Assembly (NCBI GenBank): GCA_033782935.1
Contig: JAWQEG010000287.1
Location: forward strand, 434,001 to 498,000
Reading direction: 5' to 3'
Length of the DNA: 64,000 nucleotides
From: Petrolisthes cinctipes
Lineage: Eukaryota > Arthropoda > Malacostraca > Decapoda > Porcellanidae
The notes beneath the pieces were generated by a model that saw only the letters and a list, made by a program, of their open reading frames with translations, was not told where the DNA came from and searched no databases. Both the position numbers and the translations under genes were made by a program. Below are positions 39,873 to 49,290 of this stretch, one piece after another. How positions within the stretch are numbered: the first letter of the stretch is position 1; the number at the start of each line of letters is the position of its first letter.

Positions 39873-40420
39873 ATCGATATTTTAGGTGCCCAAAAGTTGA
39901 TATGTGCATGCATCTTCAGTACCCGTTTATATCTCAAATTCAGGCTCAAAACAGCCGAAAATTTGATATTTTGGGGTCCCAAAAGCGATCTGTACATGCC
40001 TACTCAGTGCTAGAATATTTTTAAAATATAGGCCCAAAACATGCTAAAAATCGATATTTTAGGTGCCCAAAGTCGATATCTCAAATTCAGGCCCAAAACA
40101 CCCGAAAATTCGTTATTTTGGGGTCCCAGAAGCGATCTGTACATGCCTAATCGGTGTTAGAGTATTTTCAAAATACAGGCCCAAAACATACTGAAAATCG
40201 ATCTTTTAGGTGCCCAAAAGTCGATATGTGCATGCATCTTCTGTACCCGTTTAAATCTCAAATTCAGGTTCCAAACACCCAGAAATTCGATATTTTGGGG
40301 TCCCAGAAGCGATCTGTACATGCCTATTCAGATACAGGCCCAAAACATGCTGAAAATCGATATTTTAGGTGCCCAAAGTCAATATGTGCATGCATCTTCT
40401 GTACCCGTTTATATCTCAAA

Positions 40421-40508
40421 TTCAGGCTCAAAACACCCGAAAATTCGATATTTTGGAGTCCCAGAAGCGATCTGTACATGCCTACTCAGTGCTAGAATAT
40501 TTTCAAAA
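40421..40508 (+). repeat. First 88-bp half-unit of the monomer
   Basis: Aligned without gaps to the following 88 bp, a consensus first half matches the second half at about 60 of 88 positions. The strongest shared stretches are AGGCTCAAAACA against AGGCCCAAAACA, TCGATATTTT, GTCCCA against TGCCCA, and CGATCTGTACATGC against CGATATGTGCATGC. This half carries the CCCGAAAATTCG and CCTACTC landmarks. The half-unit structure indicates that the 176-bp monomer arose by duplication of an ancestral unit of about 88 bp followed by divergence. Confidence 0.85.
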
Positions 40509-40511
40509 TAT
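40497..40511. other. 15-bp perfect dyad at the half-unit boundary
   Basis: The sequence is ATATTTT, a central C, then AAAATAT: 7-bp arms that are perfect reverse complements. It spans the junction of the two 88-bp halves. In another common monomer class both outer bases change together, giving GTATTTT C AAAATAC, for example at 40,162-40,176, so the dyad is kept. Mixed forms exist at 3,217-3,231 (G with T) and 48,176-48,190 (A with C). Variants with ATGTTTT on the left break the symmetry. It could be a protein-binding or DNA-bending element, or simply a linked haplotype; no function is shown by the sequence. Confidence 0.8.
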
Positions 40512-40596
40512 AGGCTCAAAACATGCTCAAAATCGATATTTTAAGTGTCCAAAGTCGATATGTGCATGCATCTTCTGTACCCGTTTATATCTCAAA
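40509..40596 (+). repeat. Second 88-bp half-unit of the monomer
   Basis: This is the diverged partner of the preceding 88 bp. It carries the AAAATCGATATTTTA box, the CCAAAGTCGATATGTG segment and the GTACCCGTTTATATCTC tail. Similarity to the first half is clear over the first 61 bases and weaker in the last 27. The 29-bp and 12-bp deletions that make the 147-bp and 164-bp monomers both fall in this half. Confidence 0.85.
40563..40570. other. TGCATGCA palindrome in the second half-unit
   Basis: Most full-length monomers contain the 8-bp palindrome TGCATGCA in the second half-unit. The matching place in the first half reads TACATGCC. It is removed in the 147-bp and 164-bp monomers, so it cannot be required in every repeat. 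One monomer class reads TGTATGCATC here instead. Confidence 0.75.
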
Positions 40597-41940
40597 TTCA
40601 GGATCAAAACACCCGAAAATTCGGTATTTCGGGGTCCTAGAAGCGATCAGTACATGCCTACTCCTAGTTAGAATGTTTTCAAGATACAGACCCAAAACAT
40701 ACTTAAAAATCGATATTTTAGGTGCCCAAAAGTCGATATGTGCATGCATCTTCAGTACCCGTTTATATATCAAATTCAGGCTCAAAATACCCGAAAATTC
40801 GATATTTTTGGGTCCCATAAGCGATCTGTACATGCCTACTCAGTGCTGGAATATTTTCAAAATATAAACCCAAAACATGCTAGAAATAGATATTTTAGGT
40901 GCCCAAAGTCGATATCTCAAATTCAGGCCCAAAACACCCGAAAATCCGATATTTTGGAGTCCCAGAAGCGATCTGTACATGCCTACTCCGTGTTAGAGTA
41001 TTTTCAAAATACAGGCCCAAATTACTGTAGATACTGAAAATCGATCTTTTAGGTACCCAAAGTCGATATGTGCATGCATCTTCTGTTTCCGTTTATATCT
41101 CAAATTCAAGTTCCTAACACCCGGAAATTCGATATTTTGGGGTCCCAGAAGCGATCTGAACATGCCTACTCAGATACAGGCCCAAAACATGCTGAAAATC
41201 GATATTTTAGGAGCCCAAAGTCGATATGTGTATGCATCTTTTGAAACCGTTTATATCCCAAATTCAACCTCAAAACTCCCGAAAATTAGATATTTTAGGG
41301 TCCCAGAAGCGATCTGTACATGCCTACTCAGGGCTAGAATGTTTTCAAAATATAGGCTCAAAACATGCTCAAAATCGATATTTTAGGTGCCCAAAGTCGA
41401 TATCTCAAATTCAGGCCCAAAACACCCGAAAATCCGATATTTTGGAGTCCCAGAAGCGATCTGTACATGCTTACTCCGTGTTAGAGTATTTTCAAAATAT
41501 AGGCTCAAAACATGCTAAAAATCGATATTTTAAGTGTCCAAAGTCGATATATCAAATTCAAGCCCAAAACACCGGAAAATTCGATATTTTAGGGTCCCAG
41601 AAGCGATATGTACATGCTTACTCCGTATTAGAGTATTTTCAAAATATAGGCTCAAAACATGCTATAAATCGATATTTTAAGTGTCCAAAGTCGATATGTG
41701 CATGCATCTTCTGTACCCGTTTATATCTCAAATTCAGGATCAAAACACCTTAAAAATCGGTATTTCGGGGTCCTTTATGCGATCAGTACATGCCTACTCC
41801 TAGTTAGAATGTTTTCAAGATACAGACCCAAAACATTCTTAAAAATCGATATTTTAGGTGCCCAAAAGTCGATATGGGCATGCATCTTCTGTACCCGTTT
41901 ATATCTCAAATTCAGGCAGAAAACACCCAAATATTCGATA

Positions 41941-44900
41941 TTTTGAGGTTCCAGAAGCGATCAGTACATGCCTACTCCTAGTTAGAATGTTTTCAAGATA
42001 CAGACCCAAAACATACTTAAAAATCGATATTTTAGGTGCCCAAAAGTCGATATGTGCATGCATCTTCAGTACCCGTTTATATCTCATATTCAGGCTGAAA
42101 ACACCCGAAAATTCGATATTTTGGGGTCCCAGAAGCGATCTGTACATGCCTACACAGTGCTAGAATATTTTCAAAATATAGACCCAAAACATGCTAGAAA
42201 TAGATATTTTAGGTGCCCAAAGTCGATATCTCAAATTCAGGCCAAAACACCCGAAAATCCGATATTTTGGAGTCCCAGAAGCGATCTGTACATGCCTACT
42301 CCGTGTTAGAGTATTTTCAAAATACAGGCCCAAATTACTGTATACTGAAAATCGATCTTTTAGGTGCCCAAAGTCGATATGTACATGCATCTTCTGTTTC
42401 CGTTTATATCTCAAATTCAAGTTCCTAACACCCGGAAATTTGATATTTTGGGGTCCCAGAAGCGATCTGTACATGCCTACTCAGATACAGGCCCAAAACA
42501 TGCTGAAAATTGATATTTTAGGTGCCCAAAGTCGATATGTGAATGCATCTTCTGCAACCGTTTATATCCCAAATTCAACCTCAAAACACCCGAAAACTCG
42601 ATATTTTTGGGTCCCAGAAGCTATCTGTACATGCCTACTCAGGGCGAGAATATTTTCAAAATATAGGCTCAAAACAAGCTAAAAATCGATATTTTTAGTG
42701 TCCAAAGTCGATCTTCTGTACCCGTTTATATCCTAAATTCAGGCTCAAAGCATTCGAAAATTCGGTATTTTTGGGTCCTAGAAGCGATATGTACATGCCT
42801 ACTCCTAGTTAGAATATTTTCAAGATACAGACCCAAAACATGCTCAAAATCGATATTTTAGGTGCCCACAAGTCGATATGTGCATTCATCTTCAGTACAC
42901 GTTTATATCTCAAATTCAGGCTCAAAACACCCACAAATTCGATATTTTGAGGTCCCAGAAGCGATGTGTACATGCCTACTCAGTGCTAAAATGTTTTCAA
43001 AATATAGGCTCAAAACATGCTAAAAATCGATATTTTAAGTGTTCAAAGTCGATATGTGCATACATCTTCTGTACCCGTTTATATCTCAAATTCAGGCTCA
43101 AAACACCCGAAAATTCGATATTTTGGGGTCCCAGAAGCGATCTGTACATGCCTACTCAGTGCTAGAATATTTTCAAAATATAGACCCAAAACATGGTCAA
43201 AATCGATATTTTAAGTGTCCAAAGTCGATATGTGCATACATCTTCTGTACCCGTTTATATCTCAAATTCAGGCTCAAAACACCCAAAATTCGGTATTTTT
43301 TGGTCCTAGAAGCAATCTGTTCATGCCTACTCCTAGTAAGAATGTTTTCAAGATACAGACCAAAAACATGCTCAAAATCGATATTTTAGGAGCCCAAAAG
43401 TCGATATGTGCATGCATCTTCTGTACCCGTTTATATCTCAAATTCAGGCTCAAAACATCTGAAAATTCGATATTTTCGGGTCCCAGACGCAATCTGTACA
43501 TGCCTACTCAGTGCTAGAATATTTTCAAAAATATAGGCCCAAAACATGCTAAAAATCGATATTTTAGGTGCCCAAAGTCGATATCTCAAATTCAGGCCCA
43601 AAACACCCAAAAATTCGATATTTTGGGGTCCCTGAAGCGATTTGTACATGGCTAGTCCTTGTTAGAGTTCTTTCAAAATACAAACCCAAAAAATACTGAA
43701 AATCGATCTTTTAGGTGCCAAAAAGTCGATATGTGCATGCATCTTCTGTAGCCGTTTATATAAAAAATTCAACCTCGAAACACCCGAAAATTCGATCTTT
43801 TTGGGTCCCAGAAGCGATCTGTACATGCTTACTCAGTGCTAGAATGTTTTCAAAGTAAAGGCCCAAAACATGCTAAAAATCGATATTTTAAGTGTCTAAA
43901 GTCGATATGTGCATGCATCTTCTGTACCCGTTTATATCTCAAATTCAGGCTCAAAACACCCGAAAATTCGGTATTTTTGGGTCCTAGAAGCGAACTGTAC
44001 ATGCCTACACCTAGTGAGAATGTTTTCAAGATACAGATCCAAAACATGTTAAAAATCAATATTTTAGGGCCCCTAAAGTCGATATGTGCATGTATCTTCA
44101 GTACCCGTTTATATCTCAAATTCAGGCTCAAAACACCCGACAATTCGTTATTTTGGGGTCCAAGAAGCGATCTGTACATGCCTACTCCGTGTTTTAGTAT
44201 TTTCAAAATACAGGCTCAAAACATGCTAAAAATCGATATTTTAGGTGTCCAAAGTCGATATGTGCAGGCATCTTCTCTACCCGTTTATATCTCAAATTAA
44301 GGCTCAAAACACTCGAAAATTCGGTATTTTTGGGTCCTAGAAGCGAACTGTATATGCCTACTCCTAGTTAGAATGTTGTCAAGATACAGACCCAAAACAT
44401 TCTCAAAATCGATATTTTAGGTGCCTAAAAGTCGATATGTGCATGCATCTTCAGTGCCCGTTTATATCTCAAATTCAGGCTCAAAACACCCGAAAATTCG
44501 ATATTTTGGGGTCCCAAAAGCGATCTGTACATGCCTACTCCGTGTTAGAGTATTTTCAAAATACAGGCCCAAAACATGCTGAAAATCAATATTTTAGTTG
44601 CCCAAAGTCGATATCTCAAATTCAGGCCCAAAACACCTGAAAATTCTATATATTATGGGGTCCCAGAAGCGATCTGTACATGCCTACTCAGTGCTAGAAT
44701 GTTTTCAAAATATAGGCTCAAAACATGCTAAAAATCGATATTTTAAGTGTTCAAAGTCGATATGTGCATGCATCTTCTGTACCCGTTTATAACTCAAATT
44801 CAGGCTCAAAACACCCGAAAATTCGATATTTTTGGGTCCCAGAAGCGATTTGTACATGCCTACTCAGTGCTAGAATGTTTTCAAAATATAGGCCCAAAAC

Positions 44901-45080
44901 ATGCTGAAAATCAATATTTTAGTTGCCCAAAGTCGATATCTCAAATTCAGGCCCAAAACACCTGAAAATTCTATATATTATGGGGTCCCAGAAGCGATCT
45001 GTACATGCCTACTCAGTGCTAGAATGTTTTCAAAATATAGGCTCAAAACATGCTAAAAATCGATATTTTAGGTGCCCAAA
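41941..45080 (+). repeat. Right-half colinear duplication, copy 1
   Basis: Corresponds to 49,291-52,770 in the same monomer order. The shift grows from about 7,347 (near 42,878) to 7,701 (43,215-43,650) to 8,024 (43,836-44,600), meaning copy 2 has gained about 354 bp (two monomers) and then 323 bp. Shared marks include AATCTGTTCATG or CGTTCTGTACATG variants near 43,310, CCTTGTTAGAGTTC near 43,670, and TCTATATATTATGGGG near 44,645. Divergence is clearly higher than between P, T or Q copies. Confidence 0.78.
44573..45077 (+). repeat. 325-bp partial tandem duplication
   Basis: About 180 bp starting near 44,573 (ATGCTGAAAATCAATATTTT, then GTTGCCCAAAG, GTCGATATCTC, and TCTATATATTATGGGG) recurs at about 44,898-45,077, 325 bp downstream. 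The unit is one 147-bp plus one 178-bp monomer. The paired copy at 52.6 kb has the segment only once, so the duplication arose after the two regions separated. Confidence 0.75.
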
Positions 45081-46542
45081 GTCGATATCTCAAATTCAGG
45101 CCCAAAACACCCAAAAATTCGATATTTTGGGGTCCCTGAAGTTATTTGTACATGGCTACTCCTTGTTAGAGTTCTTTCAAAATACAACCCCAAAACATAC
45201 TGAAAATCGATCTTTTAGGTGCCCAAAAGTCGATATGTGCATGCATCTTCTGTACCCGTTAATATCTCAAATTCAGACTCCAAACACCCGAAAATTCGAT
45301 ATTTTTGGGTCCCAGAAGCGATTTGTACATGCCTACTCAGTGCCAGATTATTTTCAAAATATTGGCCCAAAACATGCTAAAAATCGATATTTTAAGTGCC
45401 CAAAGTCGATATCTCAAATTAAGGCCAAAAACACCTGAAAACTCGATATTTTGGGATCCCAGAAGCGATCTGTACATGCCTTCTCCGTGTTAGAGCATTT
45501 TCAAAATACAGGCCCAAAGCATGGTGAAAATCGCTAGTTTAGGTGCCCAAAGTCGATATGTGTATGCATCTTCTGTACCCGTTTATATCTCAAATTCAGG
45601 CTCAAAACACCCGAAAATTCGATATTTTTGGGTCCCAGAAGCGATTTGTACATGCCTACTCAGTGCTAGAATGTTTTCAAAATATAGGTCCAAAACATGC
45701 TAAAAATCGATATTTTAGGTGCCCAAAGTCCATATCTCAAATTCAGGCCCAAAACACCCGAAAATTCGATATTTTTTGGTCCCAGAAGCGAGTTGTACAT
45801 GCCTACTCAGTTACAGGCTCAAAACATGCTAAAAATCGATATTTGAAGTGTCCAAAGTCGATATGTGCATGCCTCCTCCGTGTTAGAGTATTTTCCAAAT
45901 ATTGGCCCAAAACATGTTAAAAATCGATATTGTGGGTGCACATAGTCGATATGTGCATGCATTTTCTGTACCCGTTTATATCTCAAATTCAGGCTCCAAA
46001 CACCCGAAAATTCGATATTTTTGGGTCCCGGAAGGGATCTGTACATGCCTACTCTGTGTTAGAGTATTTTCAAATTACAGGCCAAAAACATGCTCAAAAT
46101 CGATATTTTGGGTGCCCAAAGTCGATATGTGCAAGCATCTTCAGTACCCGTTTATATTCCAAATTGAGGTTCAAAACATCCGAAAATTCAATATTTTTGG
46201 GTCCCAGAAGCGATGTGTACATGCTCACTCTGTGCTAGAATATTTTACAAAATATAGGCCTAAAACATGCTGAAAATCGTTTTTTTTTGTGAAGAAAGTC
46301 GATATGTGCATGAATCTTCTGTACCCGTTTATATCTCAAATTCATTCTCAAAACACCAGAAAATTCGGTATTTTTGGGTCTTAGAAGCGCTCTGTACATG
46401 CTTACCCAGTGCTAGATTAAATTCAAAATATAGGGCCAAAACATACTAAAAATCGATATTTTAGGTGCCCAAAGTCGAAATGTTCATGCATCTTCTGTAC
46501 CCGTTTATAACCCAAATTCAGTCTCAAAACACCTGAAAATTC
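45081..46542 (+). repeat. Diverged satellite with a half-monomer deletion
   Basis: Standard monomers with increasing divergence. It includes CATGGTGAAAATCGCTAG near 45,519 (also near 51,717, and with CATGCTG near 62,446), the 88-bp half-monomer at 45,835-45,922, and a small aberrant stretch ATCGTTTTTTTTTGTG near 46,277 replacing the usual ATCGATATTTTAGGTG. The last monomers carry CTTACCCAGTGC and GTCGAAATGTTC, marks of the divergent class. Bases 45,640-46,542 and on to 46,717 match 55,259-56,335. Confidence 0.78.
45835..45922 (+). repeat. Exact 88-bp half-monomer (deletion at homologous half positions)
   Basis: ATCGAT at 45,835 is followed by the next equivalent ATCGAT at 45,923, exactly 88 bp later instead of 176. 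The join reads GTGCATGC-CTCCTCCGTG: base 61 of the second half-unit passes to base 62 of the following first half-unit. This is the in-register product of exchange between the two paralogous halves. The same event is at 55,453-55,540, so it predates duplication of that segment. Confidence 0.88.
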
Positions 46543-47246
46543 GATATTTTTGGATCCCAGAAGCAATCTCCACATGCATAATCAGTGCTAGAATATTTTC
46601 AAAATACAGGCCCAAAACATGCTTAAAATCGATATTATAGGTGATCAAAGTCGATATCTGCATGCATCTTCTGTTCCTGTTTATATCCCAAATTCAGGCT
46701 AAAAACACCTGAAAATTTGATTTTTTGGGGTCCCAGAAGCGATCTGTACATGCCTACTCAGTGTTAGAATATTTTCAAAATACAGGCCCAAAATAAGCTG
46801 AAAATCGCAATTTTTGGTGCCCAAAATCGATATGTGCATGAATCATCAGCACTCGCTTGTATCCCAAATTCAGGTTTAAAACCCCTTAAAATTCAATACT
46901 TTTTGTTCCCAGAAGGGATCTGTAAATGCCTACTCAATGTTAAAATATTTTCAAAATACAGACCCAAAACAAGCTGAAAACCGATATTTTATGTGCCCAA
47001 AATTTATATGTGCATTCATCTTCTGTACCCGTTTATATTCCAAATTCAGGCTCAAAACACCCGAAAATTCGATATTTTTCGGTCTCAGAAGCAAACTGAA
47101 CATGCTTACACAATGCTAGAATACATTCAAAATATAGGGCCAAAACATCCTGAAAATCGATACTTCAGGTGACCAAAGTCGATATGTGCATGTATCTTCA
47201 GTACCGGTTTCTATCTCAAATTCAGGCTCAAAACACCCGAAAATTC
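46543..47246 (+). repeat. 704-bp tandem duplication, unit 1 (four divergent monomers)
   Basis: Four monomers of 176 bp each, of a divergent class marked in order by ATCTCCACATGCAT, GGTGATCAAAGTCG, AATCGCAATTTTTGG, ATCATCAGCACTCGC, ACTTTTTGTTCCC and TACATTCAAAATATAGGG. The unit is repeated immediately downstream. Related single sets lie at about 53,590-54,000 (incomplete) and 61,030-61,725. Confidence 0.87.
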
Positions 47247-47950
47247 TATATTTTTGGATCCCAGAAGCAATCTCCACATGCATAATCAGTGCTAGAATAT
47301 TTTCAAAATACAGGCCCAAAACATGCTTAAAATCGATATTATAGGTGATCAAAGTCGATATCTGCATGCATCTTCTGTTCCTGTTTATATCCCAAATTCA
47401 GGCTAAAAACACCTGAAAATTTGATTTTTTGGGGTCCCAGAAGCGATCTGTACATGCCTACTCAGTGTTAGAATATTTTCAAAATACAGGCCCAAAATAA
47501 GCTGAAAATCGCAATTTTTGGTGCCCAAAATCGATATGTGCATGAATCATCAGCACTCGCTTGTATCCCAAATTCAGGTTTAAAACCCCTTAAAATTCAA
47601 TACTTTTTGTTCCCAGAAGGGATCTGTAAATGCCTACTCAATGTTAAAATATTTTCAAAATACAGACCCAAAACAAGCTGAAAACCGATATTTTATGTGC
47701 CCAAAATTTATATGTGCATTCATCTTCTGTACCCGTTTATATTCCAAATTCAGGCTCAAAACACCCGAAAATTCGATATTTTTCGGTCTCAGAAGCAAAC
47801 TGAACATGCTTACACAATGCTAGAATACATTCAAAATATAGGGCCAAAACATCCTGAAAATCGATACTTCAGGTGACCAAAGTCGATATGTGCATGTATC
47901 TTCAGTACCGGTTTCTATCTCAAATTCAGGCTCAAAACACCCGAAAATTC
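47247..47950 (+). repeat. 704-bp tandem duplication, unit 2
   Basis: Copy of 46,543-47,246. I compared all lines and saw no difference inside the unit, so this is the youngest event visible, although it involves the most diverged monomer class. The right end passes to TATTTTTGGGTCCTAG, a CCTAGTTAG-type monomer, instead of TATTTTTGGATCCCAG. Confidence 0.86.
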
Positions 47951-49290
47951 TATATTTTTGGGTCCTAGAAGCAATCTGTACATGCCTACTCCTAGTTAGA
48001 ATGTTTTCAAGATACAGACCCAAAACATGCTCAAAATCGATATTTTAGGTGCCCAAAAGTCGATATGTGAATGCATCTTCTGTACCCGTTTATATCTCTT
48101 TCAGGCTCAAAACACCCGAAAATTCGATATTTTGGGGTCTCAGAAGCGATCTGTACATGCCTACGCAGTGCTAGAATATTTTCAAAATACAGGCCGAAAA
48201 CATGCTAAAAATCGATATTTTAGGTGCCCAAAGTCGATATATCAAATTCAGGCCCATAACACCCGAAAATTCGATATTTTGGGGTCCCAGAAGCGATCTG
48301 TACATGCCTACTCCGTGTTAGAGTATTTTTAATATACAGGCCCAAAACATACTGAAAATCGATCTTTTAGGTGCCCAATAGTCGATATGTGTATGCATCT
48401 TCTGCACCCGTTTATATCCCAAATTCAACCTCAAAACACCTGAAAATTCGATATTTTTGGGTCCCAGAAGCGATCTGTACATGCCTACTCAGTGCTAGAA
48501 TGTTTTCAAAATATAGGCTCAAAACATGCTAAAAATCGATATTTTAGGTGCCCAAAGTCGATATCTCAAATTCAGGCCCAAAACACCCAAAAATTCGATA
48601 TTTTGGGGTCCCAGAAGCGATCTGTACATGACTACTCCATATTAGAGTATTTTCAAAATACAGGCCCAAAACATACTGAAAATCGATCTTTTAGGTGCCC
48701 AAAAGTCGATATGTGCATGCATCTTCTGTACCCGTTTATATCTCAAATTCAGGTTCCAAACACCCGGAAATTCGATATTTTGGGGTCCCAGAAGCGATCT
48801 GTACTGGCCTATTCAGATACACGCCCAAAACATGCTGAAAATCGATATTTTAGGTGCCCAAAGTCAATATGTGCATGCATCTTCTGTACCCGTTTATATC
48901 TCAAATTCAGGCTCAAAACACCCGAAAATTCGATTTTTTGGAGTCCCCGAAGCGATCTGTACATGCCTACTCAGTGCTAGAATATTTTCAAAATATAGAC
49001 CCAAAACATGCTCAAAATCGATATTTTAAATGTCCAAAGTCAATATGTGCATGCATCTTCTGTACCAGTTTATATCTCAAATTCAGGCTCAAAACACCCG
49101 AAAATTCGATATTTTGGAGTCCCAGAAGCGATATGTACATGCTTACTCCGTGTTAGAGTATTTTCAAAATATAGGCTCAAAACATGCTAAAAATCGATAT
49201 TTTAAGTGTCCAAAGTCGATATGTGCATGCATCTTCTGTACCCGTTTATATCTCAAATTCAGGATCAAAACGCCCGAAAATTAGGTATTT
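47951..49290 (+). repeat. Mosaic satellite segment
   Basis: Bases 47,951 to about 48,330 match 61,716 to about 62,095 (shift 13,765), including the 2-bp-shorter TATATCTCTTTCAGG near 48,092. From about 48,590 it resembles 16,650-17,200 (CATGACTACTCCATATTAG, TGTACTGGCC, GATACACGCCC), so Q-like sequence is again present. No gene is seen. Confidence 0.75.

Larger units (their letters stand above)
40421..40596 (+). repeat. Reference full-length 176-bp monomer
   Basis: This monomer is a good example of the standard form. It begins at TTCAGGCTC and ends at ATATCTCAAA; the next monomer begins at 40,597. It contains two CGATATTTT boxes, at 40,446-40,454 and 40,534-40,542, exactly 88 bp apart. It lacks all the length-changing indels described elsewhere. 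The monomer start is a convention chosen so that the two halves align. Nothing in it looks like a promoter, and its reading frames are short. Confidence 0.93.
39873..41940 (+). repeat. Mosaic satellite segment
   Basis: Resembles several left-hand blocks. Around 40,369-40,670 it matches 48,854-49,140 in monomer order (shift 8,485). From 40,738 to 41,040 it carries a 147-bp monomer followed by a 183-bp form of the long variant (TGTAGATACTG). Near 41,400-41,560 the short 147-bp types recur (GTCGATATCTC, then GTCGATATATC). The reference monomer 40,421-40,596 lies here. No gene is present. Confidence 0.75.

Noticed and set aside
40445..40459. CENP-B-box-like site at TTCGATATTTTGGAG or TTCGATATTTTGGGG
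   Set aside because: The GGGG form matches 7 of the 9 fixed positions of the mammalian box (TTCGNNNNANNCGGG), but the A and the C are replaced in the common form. With a repeat this abundant a partial match by chance is easy, and the host lineage is unknown.
40421..40596. Identity as primate alpha satellite
   Set aside because: The length is similar (171 against 176 bp), but the sequence landmarks do not resemble alpha satellite as I know it, and the internal 88-bp dimer is different.
40421..40596. Assignment to a named plant or animal centromere satellite
   Set aside because: Length and GC content fit many families, but I do not recognise the sequence, and a database search, which I cannot run, would be decisive.
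46277..46292. T runs (also near 25,752, 53,434 and 55,896) as RNA polymerase III terminators or polyA tails of inserted elements
   Set aside because: They replace the normal CGATATTTT box within an otherwise intact monomer, have no target-site duplication, and no tRNA- or SINE-like sequence lies upstream.
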